Made by a program: the position numbers and the translations under genes. A stretch of 64,000 bases of DNA from Delphinus delphis (Eukaryota; Chordata; Mammalia; Artiodactyla; Delphinidae). The DNA lies in NCBI RefSeq assembly GCF_949987515.2, contig NC_082701.1:36969755-37033754 (forward strand). The letters run 5' to 3'. This document shows, in pieces, positions 11,590-24,096 of the stretch. Numbering within the stretch: position 1 is the stretch's first letter; each line of letters opens with the position of its first letter. A model generated the notes under the pieces. That model did not search any database. It was not told the origin of the DNA and worked only from the letters and a program-made list of their open reading frames with translations.

Positions 11590-11837
11590 AAAATAAAACA
11601 AATGAATGACTATAACAAAACAGAAACAGACTCATAGATACAGAGAACAAAGTTGCAGTTACCAGAAGGGATAGAGATAGGGGAGGGGAAAGGTAGGGTA
11701 AGGAGATTAAGAGGTCCAAACAACTACTTATTTTATTAAATAAGATAAAAAGATATAATGTACAGCATGGGGAATATGTTGTACTCATGAATCTAATGTA
11801 ACTTTATAAATCAACTATATTTCAATTTTTTTTAAAA
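11590..11837 (+). mobile_element. 3' UTR of the old plus-strand L1
   Basis: This follows the ORF2 stop. The familiar 3' UTR blocks are present: a purine-rich tract at about 11665-11715 and GTACAGCATGGGGAATATGT near 11760. It ends with a decayed A-rich tail before the right TSD at 11838. Confidence 0.85.
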
Positions 11838-11857
11838 AAAGAATTTTGGTGAGGCTC

Positions 11858-12130
11858 ATAGTTTATTGGAATCATCCCATTATTGCGTCTAGTATTTACA
11901 TAGTGTTTCCATAATTTAATTTTAATTTAACAGAGAAATAACTGACCCTGGAAATTATTTCAGTAGAGGCTACCAGTGTAATAATATGCTCATGATTTAA
12001 AGTGAATGTTATTTATGCCATCAGTGTTACTGTACATTTTAGTCCACCAAAGAGATAAAAGATACTACCTATAACATGGTGAAATACATGGTAAATTACA
12101 AGCTTTGTGATGTAAGGGAGGAAAAAAATG
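11858..12130. other. End of split MIR, then anonymous sequence
   Basis: The first bases probably finish the MIR interrupted at 3100. The rest is AT-rich without open frames or recognised repeats. Confidence 0.4.
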
Positions 12131-12134
12131 TATA

Positions 12135-12620
12135 TCTTTTTCCTTATGTCTTCCTAGGTTCTCCAGCAGGGGCCTTATAAGTTAGATTGACAGAAGATAG
12201 ATTAACAAGACAAAAACAGACAGAAGCTTATTAACATGTGTGGAGCCTTTTAACACTTAGGAGTAGCCAGAATTGAGTAACTCAAAGGGGTGGTTAGAAT
12301 TTGGAGTCTATATAACTTACCTAGTAGGGAAAAGAGAGGGGGAGAAAGGGAACTTATGGAAAAGCAAATGACTTGGGAAGGATAAATGGGCCCTTAGGAT
12401 AATAGATGGGAGATATGGTAGTTTGTGACAGTGGTCTGTCTGGGTATGGTGCTGCCGCAAAGAGAAGATTAGGATTCTATGGGGTTACAACAATTGATTT
12501 CTTTGGGGAGACTCTGCTTTTTGGCAGTTAAGAGATTTCAGGAACTCAAATGCATTCAGCTTAAAATAATTCTTATGTCAAAGTGGCATATTTTGAGTTG
12601 GCATGACCTGGTCCCCATCA
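12135..12620 (-). mobile_element. Possible old LTR
   Basis: The stretch with TTATTAACATGTGTGGAGCC (about 12229-12248), AGTAACTCAAAGGGGTGGTT and a purine-rich middle resembles a decayed mammalian ERVL-type LTR read on the minus strand. This is from memory of a consensus and could be wrong. No coding region is associated. Confidence 0.3.
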
Positions 12621-13440
12621 ATGATATCTATACTTTTTAATCTTAATGAAGTTCAGTCCTCATTTATTGTACAATCTGGCATATAATTTAACCATGTCTG
12701 GTGGTCTGCCTGCTTATCCCTGAGGCCACATATTGTTTGGTTCATAGAAGGTGCCCAGTAAGTACACATTGAAAATTTTGGTTGGTGCTTGATTAATGTT
12801 TATTGTATTTAATTTGGTCTAGGATGACCAAAGTAGGTTAAATAAGAATATCCAGAAATGTGGTTGTTATCATAACTCCTATGGTTACCTCCAGAAAAAG
12901 ACAAGTAGATAATTCAGAATTTTACTGATTGAACAAAATAATATCAATCATATCAAATGATTAGTGCTTAGCAGTAGACCAGCCAGACTTCCACTTGAGT
13001 TTCCAAACTCCTTTTGGTAGCTCATTACTATTTCATCCCAATCTTTTGAGTTCCTTCTGGATTGTTGGTTTGCATCATTCTAACCAGCAGTCTCAATTCA
13101 GTCCCCATTCATGCATGATATACATAGTGTTTGTTGCAATACACAGGGTTCACATAAGATGTCAACTAATGTATCTGGTAATGCTAGGCATAATGAATCA
13201 CATCCTCTATTATTCACTTGCTTCAATTTTTTCACAATACTTTCCTGGGTCCCTAACTGTCTCAGGATCTGTTCATTGTCCACCAAACAGCAGGTAAATC
13301 TACTGAAAACTCTATATGCCATATATTGGAATAAACATCAGAGCTCCTATAAGTTACCCATTAAATTTGAATATGCAAATAATATCCCTGATCATTTCTC
13401 TCACTTAATCTTCAGAACAACTTTGTGAAGTAGTCAAGGC
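12621..13440. other. Anonymous sequence, nothing recognised
   Basis: The overlapping open frames around 12995-13428 have no domain, no codon bias I can see and no coding context. Confidence 0.5.
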
Positions 13441-13444
13441 AGGG

Positions 13445-13850
13445 TATTGGCAGGTTATTGCCACAATAATGCTATTTAACAAGTAACTACAAAATCTTGG
13501 TGATATAAAACATAAGCATGTGCTTCTTGCTCATTGGTCTTCAGGTCTGCTGGAGCAGGCCTCATTCAAGCTTCAAGTTAAGGTCAGATATGTTCTATGG
13601 CCCAGGCTGAGAGGGGAGCAACTACCTAGAAACGGTCCTTTTGGTTGAGATCAAAAGTTTTCAGGAGGGCAAGTAAAGCATATAATGCCACATAAGCCTT
13701 AGGGGCAAAACTAGCCCACTGTCACTTCCACCCATATTCCATTGGCCATGTTTGCATGTCCATCTGTAGCTTCCAACAAATTTTCTCCACTACCTAGGTT
13801 GCCTTTGAGAAAATTTCACATAAAACAATCCAAAGTTAACAAAGTGATAA
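13445..13850 (-). mobile_element. Old LTR-like repeat, minus strand
   Basis: Blocks such as CCCAGGCTGAGAGGGGAGCA (about 13600-13619) and CCCACTGTCACTTCCACCCA followed by TATTCCATTGGCC (about 13713-13745) match a common decayed mammalian repeat that I remember as an LTR. A related copy surrounds the SINE at 62371. Family name not certain. Confidence 0.5.
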
Positions 13851-16685
13851 ATTGAAAGACCACAACTTACAGACCAAAAATTTTCCCCTTGCTCTAATCA
13901 CAAATGTCTTTAAGATTCATTTAGCTTTTCAAAACTCAAATTTATGAGCAATTCAGCAGAAATATCTACCCTTAAATTGCTGCTGGTGTTTTGTAAAGGA
14001 CACTGTGTCACTGGGTCTTCCTAAAGGAAGCCCTAGGTAAGAAATTCCTTTAATATTAAGTGCTAGGAAAAACCTTGCTTCCTCTGTACAATTGATGTGC
14101 TTTTTTCCTGCATGAGAATTGTGTGACTGTGTGGTTCATTTCCCTTTGAGTGTCAAGATTTTCAGAGCCAAGTTTTCACCTGTAATAAAATTAGTGGGAC
14201 TTTATAACCCACTAAATTCCTCTCTGGATCCTGCTGTTCTATTCCAATTTTTTTTACTTGCTTTGACTCTTTGGTTATATGTAAGGTTATATACATTTAT
14301 TTCTGTAAGCCATGTTAAGTCTTTTGTGGAATGAGGCAAGATAGAAGGAAGAATAAAACAGATAATAAAATAAAGCTTTGCACTGTCAAGTGTACCTAAT
14401 TAAGAAGAGGGAAATCAGCTGGTCTGTTTTTCTGCTTTCTAGTTTTATTAATTACCATTGGTAGAAAGATATTTTGTTTATAATCAAAATTAAACTAAAA
14501 CTTTGGAGATTAAGTTTTCTAAAAGAGCTTAAGGGTAGCATCAAAGGGGATTCAGTGCATTGTCTCTAAGGCTCCCCTCTGACACTATCCCCTCCCTAAG
14601 GCTCTCTTCTCCCCACCCTCCAGCCTGAACCCACAAAAGGATGTGAGCTTTTCTTTCTCCTGTTAATTTTTGTCACCCTGCTTCTGACTGCTGGGTCTGG
14701 TTTAAATAGCTTCAGTCACCAGGAATTGAAAAGAAGACATAACAGATATAAGCAGGAGGAGATGGATTAAGCAAAACAGTGCAACATTTTACTACATGTC
14801 TACAATTTCAAAAATTAAAGTGGAAAATATTCCCAGTTGCATACAGAGTGGAAGAAGGTGCAGTAGCTTCAAAGACTCAGTGCAGTTAAAATAGAGGAGG
14901 GGACTATGAGTTGGCCTGCAGGCTGTTGAGGAGAGGGATCTTTCTTACCACTCTTTTTACCTACTGCAGTTAACATCAATGAGATGAGCACATTGCACAA
15001 GACTGAATTCTGTAAATCTCAGAGGTTCTGAATAGTCTCCTCAGAGAAGAGGATGCTTTTTCTGGGAAATCAAATTATAAAAATCTGAGCCTCCAGTTGA
15101 CTATTAAATAAAAAACTATCAAAAGAACATCTGTAGAAGGTTCCCTGAAATGGGCTCTTTGTCCTTTGAATGGATGACTGGAAATTGACAGGTTCAGTCT
15201 CATCTCAACACTGTCATTTGTTCTTTATAAAAGGTGTGGCTTTTCATTTCTAGTATTTTGCATGCTTCTTAAGTGTCTTCCCATGTCTCAAAATAACTCA
15301 ATAGAAAGAACAGAGGACACAATGTTTACCTCTTTTCAAACTGGTAGTGTTTACCTCTGAATTTCACCTGCTTTGTGTGGTTTTCAATCCCAGAAATCAT
15401 GATAGGAAGCTCTATACTCAGTCTGGAGATAAATAGTAACTAATTCTGAAGGCCTGACCTCTAGTTCCAGAGAAGCTCGAACTACCTTCACTATAATTTT
15501 GCAAAACAGATTTTGTCTTGTTTTGTTTTTAACAGAGGCCAGGAAAGAGCTATCTCAGTACACCGTTTACCTTCTGTCTCACCTGTTACTAGGAAATGGC
15601 TACACATATATACTGATAGTAGAAAAGACAGCATGGCTGCTCTGAAAAGTTGTGTGTGCTTGTGCATGCTTTCACTTGAGTTATGGTCTTCCCTGAAATA
15701 TAATGGAAGCTGTATCTCTGGCTTTTTCAGAGAACCAGATGAAGTCAAGTCAAAAAATTGGTTATGAAAGCCAAGGGCATTTTATTCAGTGAGAGTAGTC
15801 TATTTCACTAATGTCCTTGCATCAATATCAGATTAGCATAATCAGAGTTTGATTCTCTCTGCATTTGGACAGATGTCACAGGACATAGCTTTCCTAGTGA
15901 TTTGGTAAAGTAGACTACTAAACACATCACTGGAATATGAGCTGTGATTCTGTGAGTTTTAATCCAGTGGATGCGACAGTAGTCATTTGGAAGATACAGC
16001 ATCATTCTTTAACCAAATTGGCTTTTTATTTAGTAACTGAATTCGTATTTCTCAAATAGTCTGGAATGAAGATTTCCAATATACTCAACTACTTCTATTG
16101 GCTACCTCCCATTTTATTTTGTTGTAGAGCTAGGTAATACCAAAAGTGTCTAAAGTGGAAGTCAAGAAAAGTTGAATACTCTCAGAGGAAAATTCAGTTT
16201 CCTGACAAAATCTAATCTAGCAGGCAGGAGCTGTCAACATGATAAATATTCTAGTCTTTAATATTGGTTTACTTAGCAGGCCAGAAGAAAAGGAGAAATT
16301 AATTACATACTCAAAATTTGTTAATATGGTGTTGTTTGACTTTAAGCGACAGAGGCCAGGGAAATTCAAAGTTAAGATAGAAACCTCTCAAGCTGAGCTT
16401 GGGTCTGGACTCTCCAGGGGCCTTCTGATGTGTCGATGCCATCTAAGTAATTACACTGCCACACATGAGCTCTTCCAGGTTCTACATTTGTGAGGATGAG
16501 TTCTTTCGATTAATCCCTGTGCTTAGCTGCCTGTAAGTCTCATCTGGTGTCAGGTGCATGCAGAAGCAAGGGCAGTGTTTCAAATTGAACTTGATCTCAA
16601 GGTTATTAGTTAGAAATGCCTTCATGGTAGTGTCTGTGAGGCAGACAGCACTGGCTTTAAAATCTTGTAGAACTGGATCTGATAC
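13851..16685. other. Anonymous sequence, no gene recognised
   Basis: Nearly 3 kb without recognisable young repeats. Open frames at 14119-14334 and at 15491-15767 (both strands) are short, have no recognisable domain and overlap on opposite strands. I see no convincing splice sites around them. Conserved non-coding DNA is possible but cannot be judged without an alignment. Confidence 0.5.
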
Positions 16686-16689
16686 CAGT

Positions 16690-16815
16690 TCTACCACTTT
16701 ATAATTAATTTGGCAACTATCTATTGAACACCTACTCTGTTCCAGGTACTGTTCTAGGCTCTGTACATATAGCTGAAAACCAGACAGATAAGGTTCCAGC
16801 ACTGGTGGAGTTTAC
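16690..16815. mobile_element. Decayed mammal-wide repeat fragment
   Basis: The block TATTGAACACCTACTCTGTT followed by CCAGGTACTGTTCTAGGCTC is a very common mammal-wide repeat motif of MIR/L2-age elements. Too short to assign. Confidence 0.45.
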
Positions 16816-17930
16816 TTTTTAATGGAGGTATTGAAGGTCAGGTTCCCCAAGAAAGGACTCTGAGATGGACATTGGTGTGCAAAAGTTTATGTGAGAGGGA
16901 TTGCAAGCTTAACTCTTATGTGGGGAAGGAAGGAAGAAAGAATGAGTAGAGGGAGAAGGTGGCCTGTGATGCAGTCTCAACAAAGGATGAAGGTGACCAC
17001 ATGGTGAGCTCTGAAGCTGGGATGGCCCTTCAGAATGGCCCCCCACTAAAGTGAGGGAGCTCTCACCTTTAGTCCAGTACATAACCAGTGGATGTGAGGG
17101 CTGCCTGTGAAGGGAGCATGACCTTGGACAGGAGGCTTTTACCAGATAAAAGCAGTTCTGGCAGTTGAGGATTCCCAGTAGCTGTACTCACAGCAGTTGT
17201 GGGTGTACAAAAAGTGTATATATGAAGGCAGGGCAGCTAGAAAGGAATGGGGATCAAAATAAGCTTTGTTTTTCAGACAGGAGAAATTAGGACATATTTG
17301 TATGTTGATGGGAATAATCCAATTCACTTGTAATGTTAAGGAAAGATAAGTTACCTGTAGGTTTCAAGTCCTCCTTTAAGCAAGAGAAGGGGAGATCCAG
17401 TGTGAAAAATGAGATGCTGTCCATCAGTAGATAAAGGGCTAACTCAGTCCCATAGCTGGAGGGATGAGAAGGCTCTGGGTGTGGATGGAGCTGGGGGAGA
17501 ATTCAGGGTTAGGGGAAGACGAAGTAGCTCTATATCTAATTGCTTTGCGTTATCAGTCAAATAATCAAGGGTATAAACTGAAAGTGAAAATGGGAATGGG
17601 AAATTTGAGGAGGATGAGGAGAAGATATAAAATAGATATCCCTGAATATGTGATTGTGAATTGACCAAAGCAATATAATAGGGTTTCCACAGAGTGCTGA
17701 AGGCACACTGAGAGTTATGGTTACAAATGAAAATATAGCTGTATGTTTTTATCCAAATTCATTCGAGTTGGGGCAGGAACAAGGTAGACAGAGATCTAGT
17801 TCCAATTAACTATAGGGTGGGCCACGTGAGTGTGATAAAAGGAAAGAGGAGCAAAGGAATTAAGTTATGGGAAATGCACTGATTGTGATGATGGACCATA
17901 GATTCTAGGTAAGTAAGAAGAGAAGCCAAG
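16816..17930. other. Anonymous sequence, nothing recognised
   Basis: Purine-rich in parts. Open frames at 17464-17668 overlap on both strands and lack any domain. Confidence 0.45.
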
Positions 17931-17934
17931 GAGT

Positions 17935-18130
17935 GCTAGAAATGCTACTTTCTAGCTGTGTAAGCCTTTGATTCCCTTGGCCAAAAAGGAAAACGAAGTC
18001 CGCCCAACTAAACCAAGGGTCATTGAGACCTTACTCTGTGCCCCATGAGTTTAAATTCATTCTTAATTAATTCTTACAAAAAGCCTGAGAGGTTGAGAGG
18101 AATTATCCCCCCTTGAGACCTGGTGTGAAC
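17935..18130 (+). mobile_element. Possible MIR remnant
   Basis: GCTACTTTCTAGCTGTGTAA (about 17943-17962) resembles the MIR core, followed by poorly matching sequence. Weak call. Confidence 0.35.
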
Positions 18131-18429
18131 TATTTACCCAAATATTTCTAACTCCATATCTAAGCTCCATTTTCTAATTCTGTAGTTGTCTCAATGCCAC
18201 AGGGGAGAATCAATTGCATTCGCTGGGGGACTGATGAATATCTTCTTATTTCCAACCTTAGAGCAAATCTTTAACCCTTACTTACCTTAATGGGGAGAAT
18301 ATAGAGAACTTACTTGCATCTTTGATTGCTGAGATTCTTCTGTTTCTCATAATTATCTATCACGCTGAACAGAGGAGCAAACGAAACAGTCTTCTTAGAA
18401 GATTGGGAATATGTAAATATTACTTTTTA

Positions 18430-18600
18430 ATGTTTTTAAATCTCTATGAGTAATGTGAAGTTTAGGGGAATTAAGTAATTCATCCAAGCATATTCAACTA
18501 GAAGGTGGAAGAACCAGGATCTGAAACCAGCTCTGAACAGGCAGAGAACTCCAAATCCATGTGGTTTATATTACATTCACTGCCTCCTATAGCCATGAGA
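18430..18600 (-). mobile_element. MIR SINE, minus strand
   Basis: The reverse-oriented core is visible: a decayed TAAGTAATTCATCCAAGCAT, then ACTAGAAGGTGGAAGAACCA and GGATCTGAAACCAGCTCTGA (about 18470-18535). These match the complement of the MIR core. Confidence 0.7.
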
Positions 18601-19450
18601 AGTGGAAGGAGCTTAGGATAGAGGCCTGGTCATTAAGCCTGCCAATAGTAGAAGCAAAGAGGGGTTGGGGGTTAGAGAAGGCATTAACTGTCAGGCAAGC
18701 ACTTAGTAAATAAGGAAACTGAGATAGAACTTGCTTCATGTATATATTAGAGATGCCAAAAGTACATTTTTTTTACATTCATTGCTATTTTATTTTAATT
18801 TTTATTGGAGTATAGTTGATTTACAATGTTATGTTAGTTTCAGATGAACAGCAAAGGGAATCAGTTATATATATATGTGTATATATATCTCCAGACTTTC
18901 TTAGATTCTTTCCCCATATAGGTTATTATAGAGTTTTGAATAGAGTTCCCTGTGCTATACAGTAGGTCCTTATTAGTTATCTATTTTATATATAGTAGTG
19001 TGCATGTGTCAATCCTAATCTCCCAACTTATCCCCCCCTTTCCTTCTGATAACCATGGTTGTTTTCTACATCTGTGACTCTATTTCTGTTTGTAAATAAG
19101 TTCATTTGTACCATTTCATACATTCCACATATAAGCGATATCATACGATATTTGTCTATCTCAGCCTGACTTACTTCACTCAGTATGACAATCTCTAGGC
19201 CCATCCATGTTGCTGCAAGCGGCATTATTTCATTCCTTTTTAGCACTGAGCAATATTCCATTGTATATACGTACCACATCTTCTTTATCCATTCTTCTGT
19301 TGATGAACATTTTGGTTGCTTTCATGTCTTGGCTATTGTAAATAGTGTTGCAATGAACATTGGGGTGCATGTATCTTTTCAAATTACAGTTTTCTCTGGA
19401 TATATGCCCAAGAGTGGGATTGCTGGATCATATGGTAGCTCTATTCTTAG

Positions 19451-19667
19451 GTATTTGTTTTGTTTTGTTTTTTTGCGGTACGCGGGCCTCTCACTGTTGT
19501 GGCCTCTCCCGTTGCAGAGCACAGGCTCCGGACGCGCAGACTCAGCGGCCATGGCTCACGGGCCTAGCCGCTCCATGGCATGTGGGATCTTCCCAGGCCG
19601 GGGCACGAACCCATGTCCCCTGCATCCGCAGGCAGACTGTCGACCACTGCACCACCAGGGAAGCCCC
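19451..19667 (-). mobile_element. CHR-2-type tRNA-derived SINE, minus strand
   Basis: T-rich tail at 19451-19475, then the body from GCGGTACGCGGGCCTCTCAC to the 5' end CCACCAGGGAAGCCCC. CTATTCTTAG flanks it at 19441-19450 and 19668-19677. Internal polymerase III boxes are expected in the tRNA-like half at the right end. It sits in the C-terminal part of L1 ORF2. The tail is interrupted by G residues, suggesting age. Confidence 0.93.
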
Positions 19668-21921
19668 CTATTCTTAGTTTTTTAAGGAACCTCCATAATG
19701 TTCTCCATAGTGACCGTACCAATTTACATTCCCACAAACAGTGTAGTAGGGTTATCTTTTCTCCACACCCTCTCCAGCATTTATTATCTGCAGACTTTTT
19801 TTATGAGGGCCATTCTGACTGGTGTGAGATGCTACCTCATTATTTGCATTTCTCTAATAATTAGTGATGGTGAGCATCTTTTCACGTGCCTGTTGCTATC
19901 CGTATGTCTTCTTTGGAGAAATATCTATTTAGGTATCCTGCCCATTTCTGGATTTGGTTGTTGGTTTGTTTGATTTTTTTTTTTTTTTTTCATATTGAGC
20001 TACATGAATTGTTTGTGCATTTTTGGAGATTAATCCCTTGTTGGTTTCTTTATTTGCAAATATTTTCTCCCATTCTGAGGGTTGTGTTTTTGTTTTGTTG
20101 ATGGTTTCCTTTGTTGTGCAAAAGCTTTTAAGCTTAATCACGTCCCATTTGTTTATTTTTGTTTTTATTTTCATTACTCTAGGAGGTGGCTCAAAAAAGA
20201 TCTTGCTGCAATTTATGTCAGAGAGTGTTCTGCCTATGTTTTCCTCTAAGAGTTTTATAGTGTCTGGGTGTCTGGCCTTACATTTAGATCTTAAATCCAT
20301 GTTAAGTTTAGTTTTGTGTATGGTGTTAAGGAGTGTGCTAATTTAATTCTTTTGCATGTAGATGTCCAGTTTTCCCAGAACCACTTACAGAAGAGACTAC
20401 TGTTTCTCCATACTTTGTCATAGATTAGGTGACCATAGTTTCATGGGTTTACCTCTGGACTCTCTATCCTGTTCCATTGATCTATATTTCTGTTTTTGTG
20501 CCAGTATCAAACTGTTTTGATTATTGTAGCTTTATAGTATAGTCTGAAGTCAGGGAGCATGATTCCTCCAGCTCCATTTTCTTTCTCAAGATTGCTTTGG
20601 CTATTCAGGGTATTTTGTGTTTCCATACAAATTGTACAAATTTTTGTCCTAATTCTGTGAAAAATGTCATTGGTCATTTGATAGGGATTGCATTGAATCT
20701 GTAGATTTCTTTGGGTAGTATAGTTGTTTTGACAATATTCATTCTTCCAATCCAAGAACATGGTATATCTCTCCATCTGCTTGTGTTATCTTTGATTTCT
20801 TTCATCAGCATCTTGTAGTTTTCTGAGTACAAGTCTTTTGTCTCCTTAGGTAGGTTTATTCCTAGGTATTTTATTCTTTTTCATGCAATAGTAAATGGGA
20901 CTGTTTCTTTAATTTCTCTTTCGGATCTTTCATTGTTAGTGTATAGGAATGCAAGAGATTTTCTGTGTAAATGGGCTCTAGTTGTTTTCTGGTGGTATCT
21001 TTAAGATTTCCTATGTATAGTATCATGTCATCTGCAAACAATGACAGTTTTACTTCTTCTTTCCAATTTGGATTGTTTTATTTCTTTTTCTTTTCTGATT
21101 GCTATGGATAGGACTTCCAAAACTATGTTGAATAAAAGTGGTGATCGTGGACATCCTTGTTTTGTTCCTGATCTTGGAGGAAATGCTTTCAGTTTTTCAC
21201 CATTGAGAATGATGTTTGCCATTGGTTTGTAGTATATGGCCTTTATTATGTTGAGGTAGATTCCCTCTATGCCCACTTTCTGGAGTTTTTTTTTTTTTTT
21301 TTTAATCATAAATGGGTGTTGAATTTTGTCAAAAGCTCTGTCTGCATCTATTGATATGATCATGTGATTTTTATGCTTCAATTTGTTACTATGGTGTATA
21401 ACATTGATTGATTTGCACATAATTGAAGAATCCTTGAATCCCTGGGATAAATCCCACTTGATCACAGTGTATGATCCTTTTAAAGTGTTGTTGGATTTGG
21501 TTTGCTAGCATTTTGTTGAGGATTTTTGCATATATGTTCATCAGTGATATAGGCCTGTTTTGTGATATCCTTGTCTGGTTTTGGTATCAGGGTGATTGTG
21601 GCCTCGTAGAATGAGCTTGGGGGTGTTCCTTCCTCTGCAATGTTTTGGAAGAGTTTCAGAAGTCTAGGTGTTAACTCTTCTCTAAATGCTTAAGAGAATT
21701 TGCCTGTGAAACCATCTGGTCTGGGACTTTTGTTTCTTGGAAGTTTTTTAATCACAGTTTCAATTTCAGTACTTGTGATTGGTCTGTTCATATTTTCTGT
21801 TTTTTCCTGGTTCAGTGTTGTAGGGTTGTACCTTTCTAAGAATTTGTCCATTTCTTCTAGGTTGTCCATTTTTTTGCTGTATAGTTGCTTGTCATAGTCT
21901 CTTATTATCCTTTGTATTTCT

Positions 21922-22590
21922 TTCTTATTTTTGGAATTTTATTTTATTTTTTTACAGCACATTCTTATTAGTTATCTATTTTATACATATTAGTGCATAT
22001 ATGTTAACCCCAATCTCAAATTCATCCCATCACACCACTCCTCCCGCCACTTTCCTTCTTGGTGTCCATATGTTTGTTCTCTACATCTGTGTCTCCATTT
22101 CTGTCCTGCAAACTAGTTCATCTGTACCATTATTCTAGGTTCCACATATATGCGTGAATATATGATATTTGTTTTTCTCTTTCTGACTTCACTCTGTATG
22201 ACAGTCTCTAGATCCATCCATATCTCTACAAATGACCCAATTTCGTTCCTTTTATGGCTGAGTAATATTCCATTGTATATATGTACCACATCTTCTTTAT
22301 CCATTCATCTGTCAATGGGCATTTAGGTTTCTTCTATGACCCGGCTATTGTAAATAGTGCTGCAATGAACATTGGGGTGCATGTGTCTTTTTGAATTATT
22401 GTTTTCTTTGGGTATATGCTCAGTAGTGGGATTGCTGGGTCACATGGTAATTCTATTTTTAGTTTTTTAAAGATCCTCCATACTGTTCTCCATAGTGGCT
22501 GTATCAATTTACATTCCCATCAACAGTGCAAGAGGGTTCCCTTTTCTCCACACTCTCTCCAGCATTTGTTGTTTGTAGATTTTCTGATGG
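21922..22590 (-). mobile_element. 5'-truncated L1 nested in L1 ORF2
   Basis: ATCCTTTGTATTTCT is repeated exactly at 21907-21921 and 22591-22605. Between them is a T-rich tail (about 21935-21952), an L1 3' UTR and the last part of ORF2 in minus orientation. It stops in the Cys-rich region and the host ORF2 resumes at once. Its 3' UTR (ACAGCACATTCTTATTAGTT) is the same type as that of the L1 at 52400-58540, so it comes from a later-active subfamily than its host. Confidence 0.95.
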
Positions 22591-24043
22591 ATCCTTTGTA
22601 TTTCTGTAGCGTCAGTTGTAACTTCTCCTTTTTTGTTTCTAATTTTATTGATTTCAGTCCTCTCCCTTTTTTTGTGTGATGAATCTGGCTAAAGGTTTAT
22701 TAATTTTGTTTATCTTCTCAAAGAACCAGCTTTTAATTTCTTTTAATTGATCTTTGCTATTGTTTTTGTCATCTCTATTTCATTTATTTCTGCTCTATCT
22801 TTATGATTTTATTCTTTCTACTAACTTTGGATTTTGTTATTCTTCTTTCTCTAGTTGCTTTAGGTTTTAGGTTAGTTTGGTTATCTGAGATTTTTCTTGT
22901 TTCCTGAGGTAAGACTGTATTGCTATAAACTTCCCTCTTAGAATTGCTTTTTCTGTATCACATAGGGTTTGGGTCATTGTGTTTTCTTTTCATTTGTCTC
23001 TAGGTAGTTTTTGATTTCCTCTTTCATTTCTTCAGTGATCCATTGGTTGTATAGTAACATATTGTTTAGACTCCATGTGTTTGTATTTTTTACAGTTTTT
23101 CTTCCTTTAATTTATTTTTAATCTCTTAACATTGTGGTCAGAAAAGATGCTGGATAGGATTTCAATTTTCCTGAATTTACTGAGGCTTGATTTGTGACGC
23201 AAGATGTGATCTATCCTGGAGAATGTCACATTTTCAGTTGAGAAGGAGGTTTATTCTGCTGCTTTTGGATGGAATGTCCTATAAATATCAATTAGGTTAC
23301 CTGATCTAATGTGTCATTTGAGGCTTGTGTTTCCCTATTAATTTTCTGTGTGGATGATCTATCCATTGGTGTAAATAGGGTGTTAAAGTCCCCCACTAGT
23401 ATTGTTTGAGTGTTGATTTGCATTTTATGGCTTTTACCATTTGCCTTATATATTGAGGTGCTCCTATGTTGGGTGTATATATGTTTAAAATTGTTATATC
23501 TTCTTCTTGGATTGATCACTTGATCATTATGTAGTGTCCTTCCTTGTCTCTTATAGCAGTCTTTCTTTTAAAGTCTGTTTTGTCTGATATGAGTGTTGTT
23601 ACTCCAGCTTTCTTTTGATTTCCGTTTTCATGGAATATCTTTCTCCATCTGCTCACTTTCAGTCTGTATGTGTCCTTCAGTCTGAAGATGATCTCTTGTA
23701 GACAGCATATATGTGGGTCTTGTTTTTGTATCTATTCAGACAGTCCATGTCTTTTGGTTGGAGCATTTAATCCATTTACATTTAAGGTCGTTATTGGTAT
23801 GTATGTTCTTATTGTCATTTTCTTAATTGTTTTGGGTTTGTTTTTGTAGGTCTTTTTTCCTCCCTTCCTTTTTTGTTCTCTTCTCTTGTGATTTGATGAC
23901 CATCTTTAGTGTTGTGTTTGGGTTGATTTTACTTTTTTGTGTGTATATCTATTGTATCTATTGTAATTTTGTATCTATTGTAGTTTGTAGTATCTATTGT
24001 AGTTTTTTGTTTGCATTTCCCATGATGTTTTGATATAGCCGTG

Positions 24044-24096
24044 TATATATATAATATATATATACATATATATATATGTATATATAATATATACAA
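24044..24096. repeat. TA-rich palindromic microsatellite
   Basis: TA dinucleotides interrupted symmetrically (ATAATATATATA, ACATATATATATATGT, ATATAATATATA) make nearly the whole tract self-complementary. It lies between the ORF2 start and the ORF1 end of the surrounding L1. Confidence 0.85.

Larger units (their letters stand above)
3101..11837 (+). mobile_element. Full-length old L1, plus strand, with three nested insertions
   Basis: Start and end are set by a decayed target site duplication: AAAGAATTGTGGTGAAGATT (3080-3099) and AAAGAATTTTGGTGAGGCTC (11838-11857). Inside, in order, are a 5' UTR (about 3101-4390), ORF1 remnant (about 4390-5280), an unusually long inter-ORF spacer (about 5280-5720), ORF2 remnant (about 5720-11589) and a 3' UTR ending in an A-rich tail. 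Removing the nested insertions (6939-7200, 8593-10336 and the 11255-11274 poly-T) leaves about 6.7 kb, the normal length of a complete L1. All frames carry many stops and shifts, so it is dead. It is older than the copy nested at 8593 and belongs to a subfamily with a longer inter-ORF spacer than the L1 at 52400-58540. Confidence 0.93.
19060..23820 (-). pseudogene. L1 ORF2 remnant (endonuclease and reverse transcriptase)
   Basis: On the minus strand, the endonuclease start is visible near 23815 (decayed L-N-V-N-G-L-N) and its catalytic-domain end before 23290. The reverse transcriptase F-A-D-D motif is intact at 21027-21038. Around 21028-21465 a 145-codon frame covers reverse transcriptase core residues including the decayed D-A-D-R-A-F-D and G-T-K-Q-G-C-P blocks. 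The C-terminal end lies near 19060. A SINE at 19451 and an L1 at 21922 split it, and stops and shifts are frequent. Confidence 0.9.

Noticed and set aside
19185..19864. Overlapping open frames of 166, 105 and 94 codons
   Set aside because: They run across a SINE and the antisense strand of L1 ORF2, so they are not genes. The same SINE-derived peptide recurs at 24329, 34838, 37524, 51627 and 53235.
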